A stretch of DNA of 64,000 bases from UMGS1279 sp045577695 (GTDB lineage Bacteria; Bacillota; Clostridia; Oscillospirales; Acutalibacteraceae): contig JAZNIW010000029.1 of NCBI GenBank assembly GCA_045577695.1, positions 49,895 through 113,894 of the forward strand, given 5' to 3'. The position numbers and the translations under genes were made by a program. The notes beneath the pieces are model-generated. The model searched no databases, was not told the origin of the DNA, and worked only from the letters and a program-made list of their open reading frames with translations. Of the stretch, positions 44,774 to 53,490 are shown piece after piece (positions within the stretch are counted from its first letter, which is position 1; every line of letters starts with the position of its first letter).

Positions 44774-45472
44774 GTGTTTGACAGAATTCGCGAGGACATT
44801 GCGGCGGTGAAAGAGCGCGACCCCGCCGCGCGCAGTTCACTGGAGATTTTCTTTTTGTATCCCGGCGTGCGTGCCATTCGTATGCATCGTCGTGCCAATT
44901 GGTTTTACCGTCATCATATGAAGTTTATCGCCCGTTGGATTTCGCAACGTGCCGTGCGCAAAACCGGCATCGAAATTCATCCGGCCGCCAAACTGGGCCG
45001 TCGGTTGGTGATTGACCACGGGGTGGGCGTGGTGATTGGAGAAACAGCCGAAATTGGTAACGACGTGTTGATTTACCAAGGAGTAACGCTGGGTGGCACC
45101 GGAAAGGATGTTGGCAAACGTCACCCCACTATCGGCAATAATGTTATGATTAGTTCGGGTGCGAAAATTTTAGGGCCTTTCAAAGTTGGGGACAATGCCC
45201 GCATTGCCTCGGGCGCCATTGTCTTGGAAGAGGTTCCGCCCGATTGCACCGCTGCCGGTGTACCGGCCCGTATTGTTCGCCGCAACGGGGCAAAGGTCGC
45301 CCCGCTTGACCAGGTGCATATCCCCGACCCCGTTTCGCAACAACTCTGCTTGCTGAACCACCGTATCGATGTACTGGAAAAAGCATTGAAAGAGGCCGAC
45401 CCTGTGACGTTTAAAAAACTTTCGATTCCAACCGATTGCAAGGAAGCAAAAAACGCAGAAAGAAAGGAATAA
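44774..45472 (+). CDS. cysE: Serine O-acetyltransferase
   Basis: The 232-residue protein starts at GTG 44774 after GGAGGG. It has the CysE N-terminal helices (VFDRIREDIAAVKERDPAARS) and then a left-handed hexapeptide-repeat helix with GIEIHPAAKLGRRLVIDHGV, where the family catalytic Asp-His lies, and QGVTLGGTG. It makes O-acetylserine for cysteine synthesis. It lies directly behind the Cys T-box and is followed by cysS, so cysteine supply and its use in translation are jointly controlled. Confidence 0.94.
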   Translation: MFDRIREDIAAVKERDPAARSSLEIFFLYPGVRAIRMHRRANWFYRHHMKFIARWISQRAVRKTGIEIHPAAKLGRRLVIDHGVGVVIGETAEIGNDVLIYQGVTLGGTGKDVGKRHPTIGNNVMISSGAKILGPFKVGDNARIASGAIVLEEVPPDCTAAGVPARIVRRNGAKVAPLDQVHIPDPVSQQLCLLNHRIDVLEKALKEADPVTFKKLSIPTDCKEAKNAERKE

Positions 45473-45477
45473 AAAAG

Positions 45478-46863
45478 ATGCAAATCTTTAATACGATGAC
45501 TCGCCAAAAACAAGAACTCACACCGGCTAATGGCAAAGAGTTTAAAATCTATGCCTGCGGCCCCACCGTATATAACTATATCCATATTGGTAACGCTCGC
45601 CCGCTTTGCGTATTTGACGTATTGCGCCGCTACTTGGAGTATCGCGGATACCCCGTAAACTTTGTGCAGAACTTTACCGATATTGATGATAAACTTATTA
45701 AAAAAGCAAACGAAGAAGGCACCACTGTCGCTGAGGTTGCCAAACGTTACATTGCCGAATTTTGGATCGATGCCAAGGGACTGAATGTACGTGAGGCCAC
45801 TACTCATCCCAAAGCCACCGAAAATATCGATGCCATTTTGGATATTATTTCCCGCTTGGTTGAAAAGGGATTTGCCTACGAATCCAATGGTGACGTTTAT
45901 TTCCGCGCCAACCGTTTCGATTCCTACGGTAAACTTTCCCATCAACCGTTGGAAGATTTGGAAGCCGGTGCACGCATTGATATTTCGGAGCAGAAAGAAA
46001 ACCCAATGGATTTTTGCTTGTGGAAATCGGCCAAAGAGGGTGAACCTTTTTGGCCCTCTCCCTTTGGCAATGGCCGACCCGGTTGGCACATTGAATGTTC
46101 GGCTATGGCCGGGAAATATCTCGGCAGCACCATTGATATTCACTGTGGCGGGCAGGATTTAATTTTCCCCCATCACGAAAATGAGATTGCGCAGTCGGAG
46201 TGCGCCAACGGTTGCACCTTTGCCCGCTATTGGATGCATAACGGCTATATCAATGTTGATAACCGCAAAATGTCCAAATCGCTCGGAAATTTCTTTACGG
46301 TACGTGAAGTGGCCGAACAATTCGGGTATGAGCCGATTCGGTATATTATGATTTCATCCCATTATCGCAGCCCCATCAATTATAGCACCGATATTTTAAC
46401 GCAATCCAAAAACGCCTTAGAAAGGCTGTACACCTGTTTGGAGAATATGAATTTCGCCCTAAAAAATGCTCAAGATGGTGGTGAAGCCCCGAGCTTTTTG
46501 GCCACCCACAAGGCAGAATTCATTCGCGCGATGGAGGATGATCTAAACACCGCCGATGCATTGGCTGCCGTATTCAACTTAGTAAAAGACATTAACATTT
46601 TGCTTGGACAAAACCCGAACAAGCAGACGGTGAAATGTTGCCTTGCTCTTTTTAACGAACTGACCGAAGTGTTAGGCCTTGTGTATCACCGTGAGGAAGA
46701 TATATTGGATAGCGAGATTGAGGCGTTGATAGAAGAACGTCAAAATGCCCGCAAAAATAAGGACTTTGCCCTGGCCGATGGTATTCGCGACCAATTACGC
46801 GAAAAAGGCATTTTGTTGGAAGATTCGCCGGCCGGCGTAAAATGGCGCCGCGTGGAACAATAA
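45478..46863 (+). CDS. cysS: Cysteine--tRNA ligase
   Basis: The 461-residue class I synthetase has the HIGH motif in CGPTVYNYIHIGNARP near residue 28, the zinc-site cysteine and histidines in WHIECSAM and FPHHENEIAQSE, and KMSKSLGNF near residue 264. It charges tRNA-Cys and is second behind the Cys T-box, 5 bases after cysE. Confidence 0.96.
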   Translation: MQIFNTMTRQKQELTPANGKEFKIYACGPTVYNYIHIGNARPLCVFDVLRRYLEYRGYPVNFVQNFTDIDDKLIKKANEEGTTVAEVAKRYIAEFWIDAKGLNVREATTHPKATENIDAILDIISRLVEKGFAYESNGDVYFRANRFDSYGKLSHQPLEDLEAGARIDISEQKENPMDFCLWKSAKEGEPFWPSPFGNGRPGWHIECSAMAGKYLGSTIDIHCGGQDLIFPHHENEIAQSECANGCTFARYWMHNGYINVDNRKMSKSLGNFFTVREVAEQFGYEPIRYIMISSHYRSPINYSTDILTQSKNALERLYTCLENMNFALKNAQDGGEAPSFLATHKAEFIRAMEDDLNTADALAAVFNLVKDINILLGQNPNKQTVKCCLALFNELTEVLGLVYHREEDILDSEIEALIEERQNARKNKDFALADGIRDQLREKGILLEDSPAGVKWRRVEQ

Positions 46864-46864
46864 T

Positions 46865-47641
46865 ATGAAGGAAAAGCCTTATAATGTTGGCGAAAATATT
46901 TCGCTACAACCGCTGGGTAACGGCGTGGAGATTTATGTATCTAAAAATCACACCTTCGGCACCGATGCCTTATTGCTTAGCCACTTCGCTGCCCCGAAAA
47001 AAAGTGACCGTGCCGTTGACCTCGGTACGGGGTGTGGAATCATTCCTTTTCTTTGGATGAGAGATGGCGCCCTTTCTTCGGTGGCGGGGTTGGAAATTTC
47101 AAGCGAGGCGGTTGCTTTGGCAAAAGAATCGCTTAAAAAAAATAGCAGCTTTGGGGGGTTGACCTTTTATCAGGGAGATATCAAAGACCCTTTTGCTTCT
47201 TTGTCAAAAGCACATTACACCTTGGTAACCTGCAATCCTCCCTATAAGGCAGAGGGAGCGGGTATTGTCAGTTCTTCGGTTGCCGATAAGGCGGCACGGC
47301 ACGAAACGGTCTGTTCTTTGGAACAAGTGATTTCGGCAGCGGCCGGCTTGTTGCAGTTTGGCGGACGATTTTGTCTTTGTCAACGGCCGGAAAGATTAGG
47401 CGAAATATTTTCGCTAATGACCTATAACAATATACAACCAAAACGATTGCGTTTGGTTTGTCGCCGTGTTGGAGATGAACCGTGGTTGGTGTTGGTAGAG
47501 GGGCGGCTTGGCGGTGGAAAAGGGCTTCGTATTTTGCCGAACCTATATTGCTACCAAGGGGAACAAATATCCAAAGAGCTGCTTCAAATCGAAGGGGATT
47601 ACGCCAGCGGCTCGGCTTTTTTTAAAACCGGAAGTGAGTAG
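46865..47641 (+). CDS. tRNA1(Val) adenine-37 N6-methyltransferase-like protein
   Basis: The 258-residue SAM-dependent methyltransferase resembles the TrmN6/YfiC group: FGTDALLLSHF near residue 32, the SAM loop VDLGTGCGIIPF near residue 50 and the N6-adenine motif TCNPPYKAEG near residue 120. Members methylate adenine in tRNA or other RNA. It begins one base after the cysS stop, so it is translationally linked to cysS. The exact target is not proven. Confidence 0.85.
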   Translation: MKEKPYNVGENISLQPLGNGVEIYVSKNHTFGTDALLLSHFAAPKKSDRAVDLGTGCGIIPFLWMRDGALSSVAGLEISSEAVALAKESLKKNSSFGGLTFYQGDIKDPFASLSKAHYTLVTCNPPYKAEGAGIVSSSVADKAARHETVCSLEQVISAAAGLLQFGGRFCLCQRPERLGEIFSLMTYNNIQPKRLRLVCRRVGDEPWLVLVEGRLGGGKGLRILPNLYCYQGEQISKELLQIEGDYASGSAFFKTGSE

Positions 47642-47651
47642 GAAAAACCAT

Positions 47652-48737
47652 ATGGAAAGAAAAACAAACAACACCAAAATCTTGGTGGGTATGAGCGGCG
47701 GGGTTGACAGTTCGGTTTCGGCCGCCCTTTTAAAAAAAGCGGGGTATGCCGTTTCGGGTGTAACCTTGCGGTTATATGAGCCGGAAACTACCATCGAATC
47801 CGACCAAACCTGTGGTACTATGCAGGATGTGTTGGATGCTCGTCGGGTTTGTGATGCGTTGCAGATCGACCACTATGTGTTGGATTTGCGGGATTCTTTT
47901 CGCAACTACGTGATGGATAAATTTATTGCCGAATACCAAAGTGGCCGCACTCCGAATCCTTGTATTGATTGCAATCGCTTTATCAAATTCGGGGAAATGG
48001 CAGAACAAGCATACTCCCTTGGAATGGAAGCAATCGCCACCGGCCATTATGCCCAAATTCAGCAACAAAACGGGCGATACTTGTTGCAAAAACCGCGGGA
48101 TTTATCCAAGGATCAAACCTATGTCCTCTATTCTCTTACCCAAAAGCAACTTTCTAAGACCTTCTTTCCCTTAGGGGGGCTTACTAAGAACGAGGTGCGG
48201 GAATTTGCTGCGGAGCATGGCTTTGTCAATGCAAATAAAAAGGACAGTCAGGATATTTGCTTTGTGCCGGATGGTGACTATGTTGATTTCATCGCCCGCA
48301 CCCTCGGCGTTTCATTTGACGAGGGTGATTTTGTGGATTCGAACCAAAAGATTATCGGCCGCCACAAGGGTATGATTCGCTACACCATCGGGCAAAGAAA
48401 AGGCTTGGGAATGGGGTTTGGCCGTCCGATGTATGTCGTGGGGAAAGAACCATTTTCCAACCGTGTGATTTTGGGTGAGGAAAAGGATTTGTACCAAACC
48501 CGTGTTTTGGTAAAGGATATGAACTATATCGCTTTTGACCGATTGGAAGGCCCCCTTTCCTGCCTCGGGAAATTACGCTACCGTCAAAGTGAGCAACCCT
48601 GTCGGTTAATCCCCTTGGATGAAACTATCGTATTGGCAGAATTTGATACGCCGCAACGTGCCGTCACGGCCGGACAAGCTGCCGTGTTTTACGATGGCAA
48701 TACCGTTATTGGCGGCGGAACCATTTGGGAGGAATAG
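47652..48737 (+). CDS. mnmA: tRNA-specific 2-thiouridylase MnmA
   Basis: The 361-residue enzyme thiolates uridine 34 of tRNAs for Lys, Glu and Gln. It has the PP-loop GMSGGVDSSV near residue 13, the first catalytic cysteine in NPCIDCNRF near residue 104 and the second in SQDICFVPDG near residue 203. Sulfur probably comes from a cysteine desulfurase such as the NifS encoded at 20.9 kb. ATG 47652 lies 10 bases after the previous stop; a longer upstream frame overlaps that gene. Confidence 0.95.
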   Translation: MERKTNNTKILVGMSGGVDSSVSAALLKKAGYAVSGVTLRLYEPETTIESDQTCGTMQDVLDARRVCDALQIDHYVLDLRDSFRNYVMDKFIAEYQSGRTPNPCIDCNRFIKFGEMAEQAYSLGMEAIATGHYAQIQQQNGRYLLQKPRDLSKDQTYVLYSLTQKQLSKTFFPLGGLTKNEVREFAAEHGFVNANKKDSQDICFVPDGDYVDFIARTLGVSFDEGDFVDSNQKIIGRHKGMIRYTIGQRKGLGMGFGRPMYVVGKEPFSNRVILGEEKDLYQTRVLVKDMNYIAFDRLEGPLSCLGKLRYRQSEQPCRLIPLDETIVLAEFDTPQRAVTAGQAAVFYDGNTVIGGGTIWEE

Positions 48738-48738
48738 A

Positions 48739-49389
48739 ATGGAAAATCGTTGGAATCGTACCATCAAGGCCTTGGAGCAAAACCATATGAAGGTGTATCC
48801 CGTTGTAAAAAAAGAAGAGATATTACCCTTATTACAAACCTTGGTGCCCAAAGGAGCAACGGTGGGGGTTGGTGGCTCCGAAACCCTACAAGAAACCGGC
48901 GTATTACAGTGGGTGCAAAGTGGCGCGGTCGATTTTTTCAACCGTTATGACCCCACCCTTTCTCGCACAGAAGTGTTGGATGTAATGCGCGCTTCCCTTT
49001 CGGCAGATTATTTTTTAACCTCTTCCAATGCGATTTTAGAAACCGGCGAACTATATAATGTTGACGGCACCGGTAACCGCGTGGCCGCCCTTTGCTTTGG
49101 GCCAAAAAAGGTGATTGTCATTGCCGGTGCCAATAAAATCGTACCGGATATCAACGCCGCGGTCTTGCGGGTCAAGCGAACAGCCGCCCCCAAAAATACC
49201 GTCCGGCTTCATTGCGCCACCCCTTGCGCAAAAACGGGCGCATGCATTTCCCTCACCCATAAGCAGGCCGCCCTTTGTGACGGCTGTCAATCGGAGGAGC
49301 GGATTTGTGTCAGTTATGTTGTTACGGGACGGCAACGGGAAAAAGACCGCATTTCGGTTATTTTATGTAAAGAAAATATCGGGTATTAA
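48739..49389 (+). CDS. LUD-domain protein (LutC/YkgG-like)
   Basis: The 216-residue protein has the LUD pattern: VPKGATVGVGGSETLQETG near residue 36, TSSNAILETGELYNVDGTGNR near residue 95, and PKKVIVIAGANKIVPD. LUD proteins include LutB/LutC of lactate oxidation, but LutA and LutB are absent here and the role is open. Four cysteines near the C-terminus (CATPCAKTGAC, CDGC) might hold a cluster. It starts one base after the mnmA stop. Confidence 0.85.
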   Translation: MENRWNRTIKALEQNHMKVYPVVKKEEILPLLQTLVPKGATVGVGGSETLQETGVLQWVQSGAVDFFNRYDPTLSRTEVLDVMRASLSADYFLTSSNAILETGELYNVDGTGNRVAALCFGPKKVIVIAGANKIVPDINAAVLRVKRTAAPKNTVRLHCATPCAKTGACISLTHKQAALCDGCQSEERICVSYVVTGRQREKDRISVILCKENIGY

Positions 49390-49395
49390 GAATTT

Positions 49396-49440
49396 GGCAC
49401 CTTCATATACATTAGTGATGTATAAGGGAGGTGCCTTTTT
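49396..49440 (+). terminator. Strong hairpin whose 3' arm holds the next gene's ribosome binding site
   Basis: GGCACCT pairs with AGGTGCC and TATACAT with ATGTATA (5-base loop), followed by five T residues and then directly the ATG of the carboxypeptidase gene. The GGGAGGT at 49426-49432 lies in the 3' arm. It ends the cysE-to-LUD transcript and would also hide the site if read through. Confidence 0.8.
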
Positions 49441-50667
49441 ATGAGAAAAAGAAAAAAAGCCGCGTGGCGTCTGGCAGTTTTGGGGTTGGTGGCAGGAGTT
49501 TTCTCGTCCCTTTGTATGGCGAAAGCCGCCCCCATTTGTGAGTATTACAGCACCGATATCTTAACGGATATTCCGGCCGTTTCGACGGCGGTAGCTCCAT
49601 CAGGAAAATTAGATATTCAGGCCAAAAGTGTCGTTTTAATGGAGCCGCATACCGGTCGGGTACTGTATGCCGAGCACGAAAACGAAATCGTCGCGCCGGC
49701 TTCGATTACCAAAATTATGTCTCTGCTTTTGGTGATGGAAGCCATTGAAAACGAACAACTGACCTATGATACCAAGGTATCGACCAGCGAACACGCCGCT
49801 TCTATGGGGGGGTCGCAAATCTGGTTGGAGGTTGGCGAGAAGATGACGGTGGATGAGCTGTTGCGCGCTTCGGTGATTGCTTCGGCCAACGATGCTACCG
49901 TGGCTTTGGCCGAAGCCGTTGCCGGCAGTGAGGAAACTTTTGTGGCCCGTATGAATCAGCGGGCCGCTGAACTTGGGATGAAAAACACCCATTTTGTCAA
50001 TGCGTGCGGGTTGGATGTTGACGACCACCGGACTACTGCTTTGGATGTAGCGAAAATGGCATCGGCGCTGATTCAAAAAGAGGGAATTAAAAAGTATTCC
50101 ACTGTTTGGATGGATGCCCTGCGCAACGGGAAAAGTGAGTTGGTTAATACCAATAAGTTGGTGCGGTATTATGATGGTGCCACGGGACTAAAAACCGGCA
50201 CCACCTCCAAAGCCGGCTATTGTGTGGCTGCCACGGCCGAAAGGGACGGAATGGAGTTGGTGGCGGTGGTAATGGGGGGAGCAACAAGCAGCGATCGGTT
50301 TGCGGGGGCTAAAAAACTTCTTGATTACGGCTTTGCCAACTGGTCTTTTGTTTCCCTTTCGGCCGATTTGAGGCAATGTAAATCTCTTGCCGTGAAAAAG
50401 GGGATGGCGGGCTCTCTTACGATAGAATCCATCGGTACCTTAGATGTGTTGCTCTCCAAAGGACAACAGGATAAGATCAAGCAAGTGGTGGAATTGCCAA
50501 GCGAAGTGATGGCACCGGTATTAACCGGTGACACCTTGGGGCGAGTGTGCTTTTCTTTGGGTGAGGAAGAGTTGGGGGAATTGCCGGTTACGGCAGCTAA
50601 CACGGTGGAAAAAGCCACCTTTTTTAACACCTTTTCTTTGCTGCTTGCGGCAGCACTCTGTCCATAA
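49441..50667 (+). CDS. dacF: D-alanyl-D-alanine carboxypeptidase (DacF/PBP5 type)
   Basis: The 408-residue protein has an N-terminal secretion signal (basic start, hydrophobic stretch to ~residue 30) and the penicillin-binding motifs SITK near residue 78, SAND near residue 143 and KTG near residue 241. It trims the terminal D-Ala from peptidoglycan stem peptides outside the membrane. A second domain and a weak hydrophobic C-terminal tail (~395-408) follow. DacF and DacA types cannot be separated by eye. Its ATG abuts the T run of a terminator hairpin. Confidence 0.9.
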   Translation: MRKRKKAAWRLAVLGLVAGVFSSLCMAKAAPICEYYSTDILTDIPAVSTAVAPSGKLDIQAKSVVLMEPHTGRVLYAEHENEIVAPASITKIMSLLLVMEAIENEQLTYDTKVSTSEHAASMGGSQIWLEVGEKMTVDELLRASVIASANDATVALAEAVAGSEETFVARMNQRAAELGMKNTHFVNACGLDVDDHRTTALDVAKMASALIQKEGIKKYSTVWMDALRNGKSELVNTNKLVRYYDGATGLKTGTTSKAGYCVAATAERDGMELVAVVMGGATSSDRFAGAKKLLDYGFANWSFVSLSADLRQCKSLAVKKGMAGSLTIESIGTLDVLLSKGQQDKIKQVVELPSEVMAPVLTGDTLGRVCFSLGEEELGELPVTAANTVEKATFFNTFSLLLAAALCP

Positions 50668-50754
50668 CAAAATTCCCTTTTGGGGAACTTTTCGTCGCTT
50701 TTCATCGGTTTTTGCGGGGAATGTAAAAAAAATTTTAAAAACCACATTTTGGGA

Positions 50755-50783
50755 TTGAAAAAACAAGACCTATATTGTATAAT
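50755..50783 (+). promoter_or_regulatory. Promoter of the pgi gene
   Basis: TTGAAA (50755-50760) and TATAAT (50778-50783) are 17 bases apart, 31 bases before the pgi start. Confidence 0.75.
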
Positions 50784-50814
50784 AAAGAAAAGATATAAGA
50801 AAGAGGGAATGAAG

Positions 50815-52155
50815 ATGGCTTTATCCTTTACCGAAAGTTATGCAAAACAATTTCTCTGTGAAAATGACCTTGTCGGTTTAACCTCACAGGTGAAAGATGC
50901 GCATGATCGATTGCACTCCAAAACCGGCCTTGGAAATGATTTCCTTGGTTGGGTAAATCTTCCCGAATCTTACGATAAAGAAGAATTTGCACGCATTGAG
51001 AAGGCTGCCGAAAAAATCAAGAGCGACAGCGACGTGCTCATCGTCATCGGCATTGGCGGCTCTTATCTTGGGGCCCGTGCTGCCATTGAATTTTTAAAAT
51101 CCCCCTATTATAATTCACTGCGGGAAGGCACGCCGGAAATTTATTTTGCCGGCAACAGCATCAGCGGTTCTTCCCTGAACGAGTTACTTCGCATTTGTGA
51201 GGGCAAACGCGTTTCGGTAAATATCATTTCCAAATCCGGCACCACAACCGAACCGGCAATTGCTTTTCGCGTGTTCCGTGAATATTTAGAGCAACATTAC
51301 GGTGAACAAGAGGCCGCCTCTCGCATTTATTGTACCACCGATAAGGCCCGCGGAACCTTAAAAGCCTTGGCCGATCAAAAAGGTTACGAATGTTTTGTTA
51401 TTCCGGACGACGTCGGCGGGCGTTTCTCGGTATTAACCGCCGTTGGGTTACTCCCCATTGCCGTTTCGGGCGCCGATATTTCGGCCTTGATGAAGGGTGC
51501 CGCCGCAGCAGCGAAGGAATATGCCGAATGCGACTTGACTGCGAACGATTGCTACCGTTATGCGGCTCTGCGCAACGCTTTCTATCGCAAAGGCAAAGAA
51601 ATTGAACTCTTGGTTTCTTACGAACCTCGCTTTACTATGATGGCGGAATGGTTCAAACAACTCTTCGGCGAAAGCGAAGGAAAGGACCAAAAAGGGCTGT
51701 TTCCCGCCTCGGTTACCTTCTCTACCGATTTGCATTCGATGGGGCAGTATATTCAAGATGGCCGCCGTATTTTATTTGAAACGGTGGTTACTATTGGAGA
51801 TTGCGGCAGTGATACCGTGATTAAACCTGACGAAACCGATGGTGACGGACTCAACTTTTTAAGCGGGAAGCCGATGTCCTATGTTAACCAAAAAGCTTTT
51901 GAGGGAACCGTGTTGGCCCACAGTGACGGCAATGTGCCCAATTTAGTGATTTCGGTTGACAAAGCCGATGAAGAAAACCTCGGTCGGTTGATTTACTTCT
52001 TTGAAAAAGCCTGCGCTATTTCGGGATATATGCTGGGGGTCAATCCCTTCGACCAACCCGGCGTAGAAAGTTATAAAAAGAATATGTTTGCCCTGCTTGG
52101 AAAACCCGGCTATGAAAATGAAAAGGCCGCATTGGAAGCCAGATTGGGGAAATAA
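50815..52155 (+). CDS. pgi: Glucose-6-phosphate isomerase
   Basis: The 446-residue enzyme interconverts glucose-6-phosphate and fructose-6-phosphate. It is the shorter Gram-positive form, with VIGIGGSYLGARAAIEF near residue 78, the phosphate motif ISKSGTTTEPA near residue 140 and the family end pattern NPFDQPGVESYKKNMFALLG. ATG 50815 is well placed behind GAGGG; an ATG 6 bases earlier is too close. Confidence 0.96.
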   Translation: MALSFTESYAKQFLCENDLVGLTSQVKDAHDRLHSKTGLGNDFLGWVNLPESYDKEEFARIEKAAEKIKSDSDVLIVIGIGGSYLGARAAIEFLKSPYYNSLREGTPEIYFAGNSISGSSLNELLRICEGKRVSVNIISKSGTTTEPAIAFRVFREYLEQHYGEQEAASRIYCTTDKARGTLKALADQKGYECFVIPDDVGGRFSVLTAVGLLPIAVSGADISALMKGAAAAAKEYAECDLTANDCYRYAALRNAFYRKGKEIELLVSYEPRFTMMAEWFKQLFGESEGKDQKGLFPASVTFSTDLHSMGQYIQDGRRILFETVVTIGDCGSDTVIKPDETDGDGLNFLSGKPMSYVNQKAFEGTVLAHSDGNVPNLVISVDKADEENLGRLIYFFEKACAISGYMLGVNPFDQPGVESYKKNMFALLGKPGYENEKAALEARLGK

Positions 52156-52208
52156 AAAGGCAACTCCCGCCTTTGGGCGGTTGAAAAATATAAAGGAGTG
52201 AGCGAATA

Positions 52209-52625
52209 ATGATTCAGCTTATTATCGGAAACAAAGGTTCCGGCAAAACAAAAAAATTGATTGATTTGGTCAACCATGCAACTGATGTCAGCAAAGGTAA
52301 CGTTGTCTGCGTGGAAAAGGGTGACACTTTGACATATAGCATTACCCATAAAGCCCGCTTGGTGGATGCCGAAAGTTACGGTATTAGCGGCTACGGCGAA
52401 TTGTATGCACTGCTTTGCGGTCTGCAATCGGCCAACCACGATGTGACCGACATTTTCGTCGATGCCACCTTGCGTCTTGGAAGCCGTGATTACGATGAAT
52501 TGGCCGCTTTTTTAGATCGCCTTTCGGTGGTAGCAGAAGAAAGCAATACCAAATTCACCTTCACCGTTTCTTGCGCAGAGGAAGATTTGCCGGCTCACAT
52601 TTTTGATATCGCCCAAAAAATTTAA
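52209..52625 (+). CDS. Small P-loop protein of unknown function
   Basis: The 138-residue protein opens with a P-loop GNKGSGKTKK (residues 7-16), and a hydrophobic strand ending in Asp, DIFVDATLRLG near residue 81, could be the Walker B element. It is too short for a full helicase or kinase and no further family motif is visible. AAAGGAG lies 11 bases ahead of the ATG. It follows pgi by 53 bases with a small hairpin between. Nucleotide binding is likely; the job is unknown. Confidence 0.75.
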   Translation: MIQLIIGNKGSGKTKKLIDLVNHATDVSKGNVVCVEKGDTLTYSITHKARLVDAESYGISGYGELYALLCGLQSANHDVTDIFVDATLRLGSRDYDELAAFLDRLSVVAEESNTKFTFTVSCAEEDLPAHIFDIAQKI

Positions 52626-52638
52626 GGGAAACATTTTT

Positions 52639-53040
52639 TTATGGTCGCTTCTTTGGTTTTTCACCATCGGAGCGGCCAATTTCTTTTTGACGGCGAAAAA
52701 TTTCCAGTGTACCGTATAAAATCAAGATTGCGCCAAAAATTTTGCGAAGCCAATCGGGGGAGAGAAAGGAAACCAAAATACTGGTTAAGAGCGCACCCAG
52801 TGTTCCACCGAGAATCAGAGGAAATATCTTTTTCCACCGAATGATTTTTTGTTTGTGATAAATGGCTACCGCCAAGGCCGCTGTCGGCAAAAAAAACAAG
52901 AGGTTAATGCCCTGAGCATTGCGTTGCGCCGCTCCGGTAAACAGGGTGAGATAAATCAGTAAAACACCGCCGCCTCCGAGCCCCATACTGCCGGCGACAC
53001 CGGCCAGAAAACTGGCCAGCAGAGACCATATTGCGTTCAT
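52639..53040 (-). CDS. Half-size TauE/SafE-family permease (second of a pair)
   Basis: The 133-residue membrane protein has about four helices. AGVAGSMGLGGGGVLLIYLTL near residue 13 is the glycine-rich TauE/SafE motif, and FLSPDWLRKIFGAILILYG ends the repeat. Full TauE permeases have two such repeats in one chain of ~250 residues; here the repeats are two genes overlapping by 4 bases. They probably form a heterodimer that exports sulfite or a sulfur-containing anion. The soluble tail (RRQKEIGRSDGEK) is basic. Confidence 0.85.
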   Translation of the reverse strand: MNAIWSLLASFLAGVAGSMGLGGGGVLLIYLTLFTGAAQRNAQGINLLFFLPTAALAVAIYHKQKIIRWKKIFPLILGGTLGALLTSILVSFLSPDWLRKIFGAILILYGTLEIFRRQKEIGRSDGEKPKKRP

Positions 53041-53396
53041 TTTAGTAACCTCCAACCGGCCCATATGACAAACAGGCCGAAGATTCGCTTTAGCCATTTC
53101 GGTGATATCTTTTGTATGATTTTGGTACCAAGGAAGGCACCGAGAAATCCACCAAGCAGGTAGGGAAACACCTCGGTTAGCTTCATATGCCCTTGCCAAA
53201 GATAAGAAGCAGCACTGACGACGGTGATGGGAAAAATCACGGCAACCGCGTTGGAGTGGGCTTCTTTGCGGGGGAGCCCGAGTTTCATCAAAAGAGGCAC
53301 ACAAACCATCCCGCCGCCGGCCCCAAAAAAGCCATTCACGGCGCCAATAAGACTGCCGTAGGCCATTCGAAGGGGAAAAGATTTTTCTTTTTTCAA
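53037..53396 (-). CDS. Half-size TauE/SafE-family permease (first of a pair)
   Basis: The 119-residue membrane protein has about four helices, GAVNGFFGAGGGMVCVPLLM near residue 18 and ISPKWLKRIFGLFVIWAGW near the end. It aligns with its downstream partner over the whole length, so the two are the two halves of the usual permease. The ATG of the partner overlaps the stop of this gene. Neither half alone should span a complete transporter. Confidence 0.85.
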   Translation of the reverse strand: MKKEKSFPLRMAYGSLIGAVNGFFGAGGGMVCVPLLMKLGLPRKEAHSNAVAVIFPITVVSAASYLWQGHMKLTEVFPYLLGGFLGAFLGTKIIQKISPKWLKRIFGLFVIWAGWRLLK

Positions 53397-53490
53397 AAAA
53401 ACACCTTCTTTTTTTAACTTAGGTATAGTATTTCCCCGAAAAAAAGTGTATAATGAAAAAAATATTCAAAAAAGGAAGAGGGTTGATGAT

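Noticed and set aside
45121..46143. Long open frame on the minus strand (340 codons)
   Set aside because: It is antisense to cysE and cysS, both well supported by motifs.
52159..52182. Small GC-rich hairpin after pgi
   Set aside because: The stem is short and no T run follows, so it is not called as a terminator.
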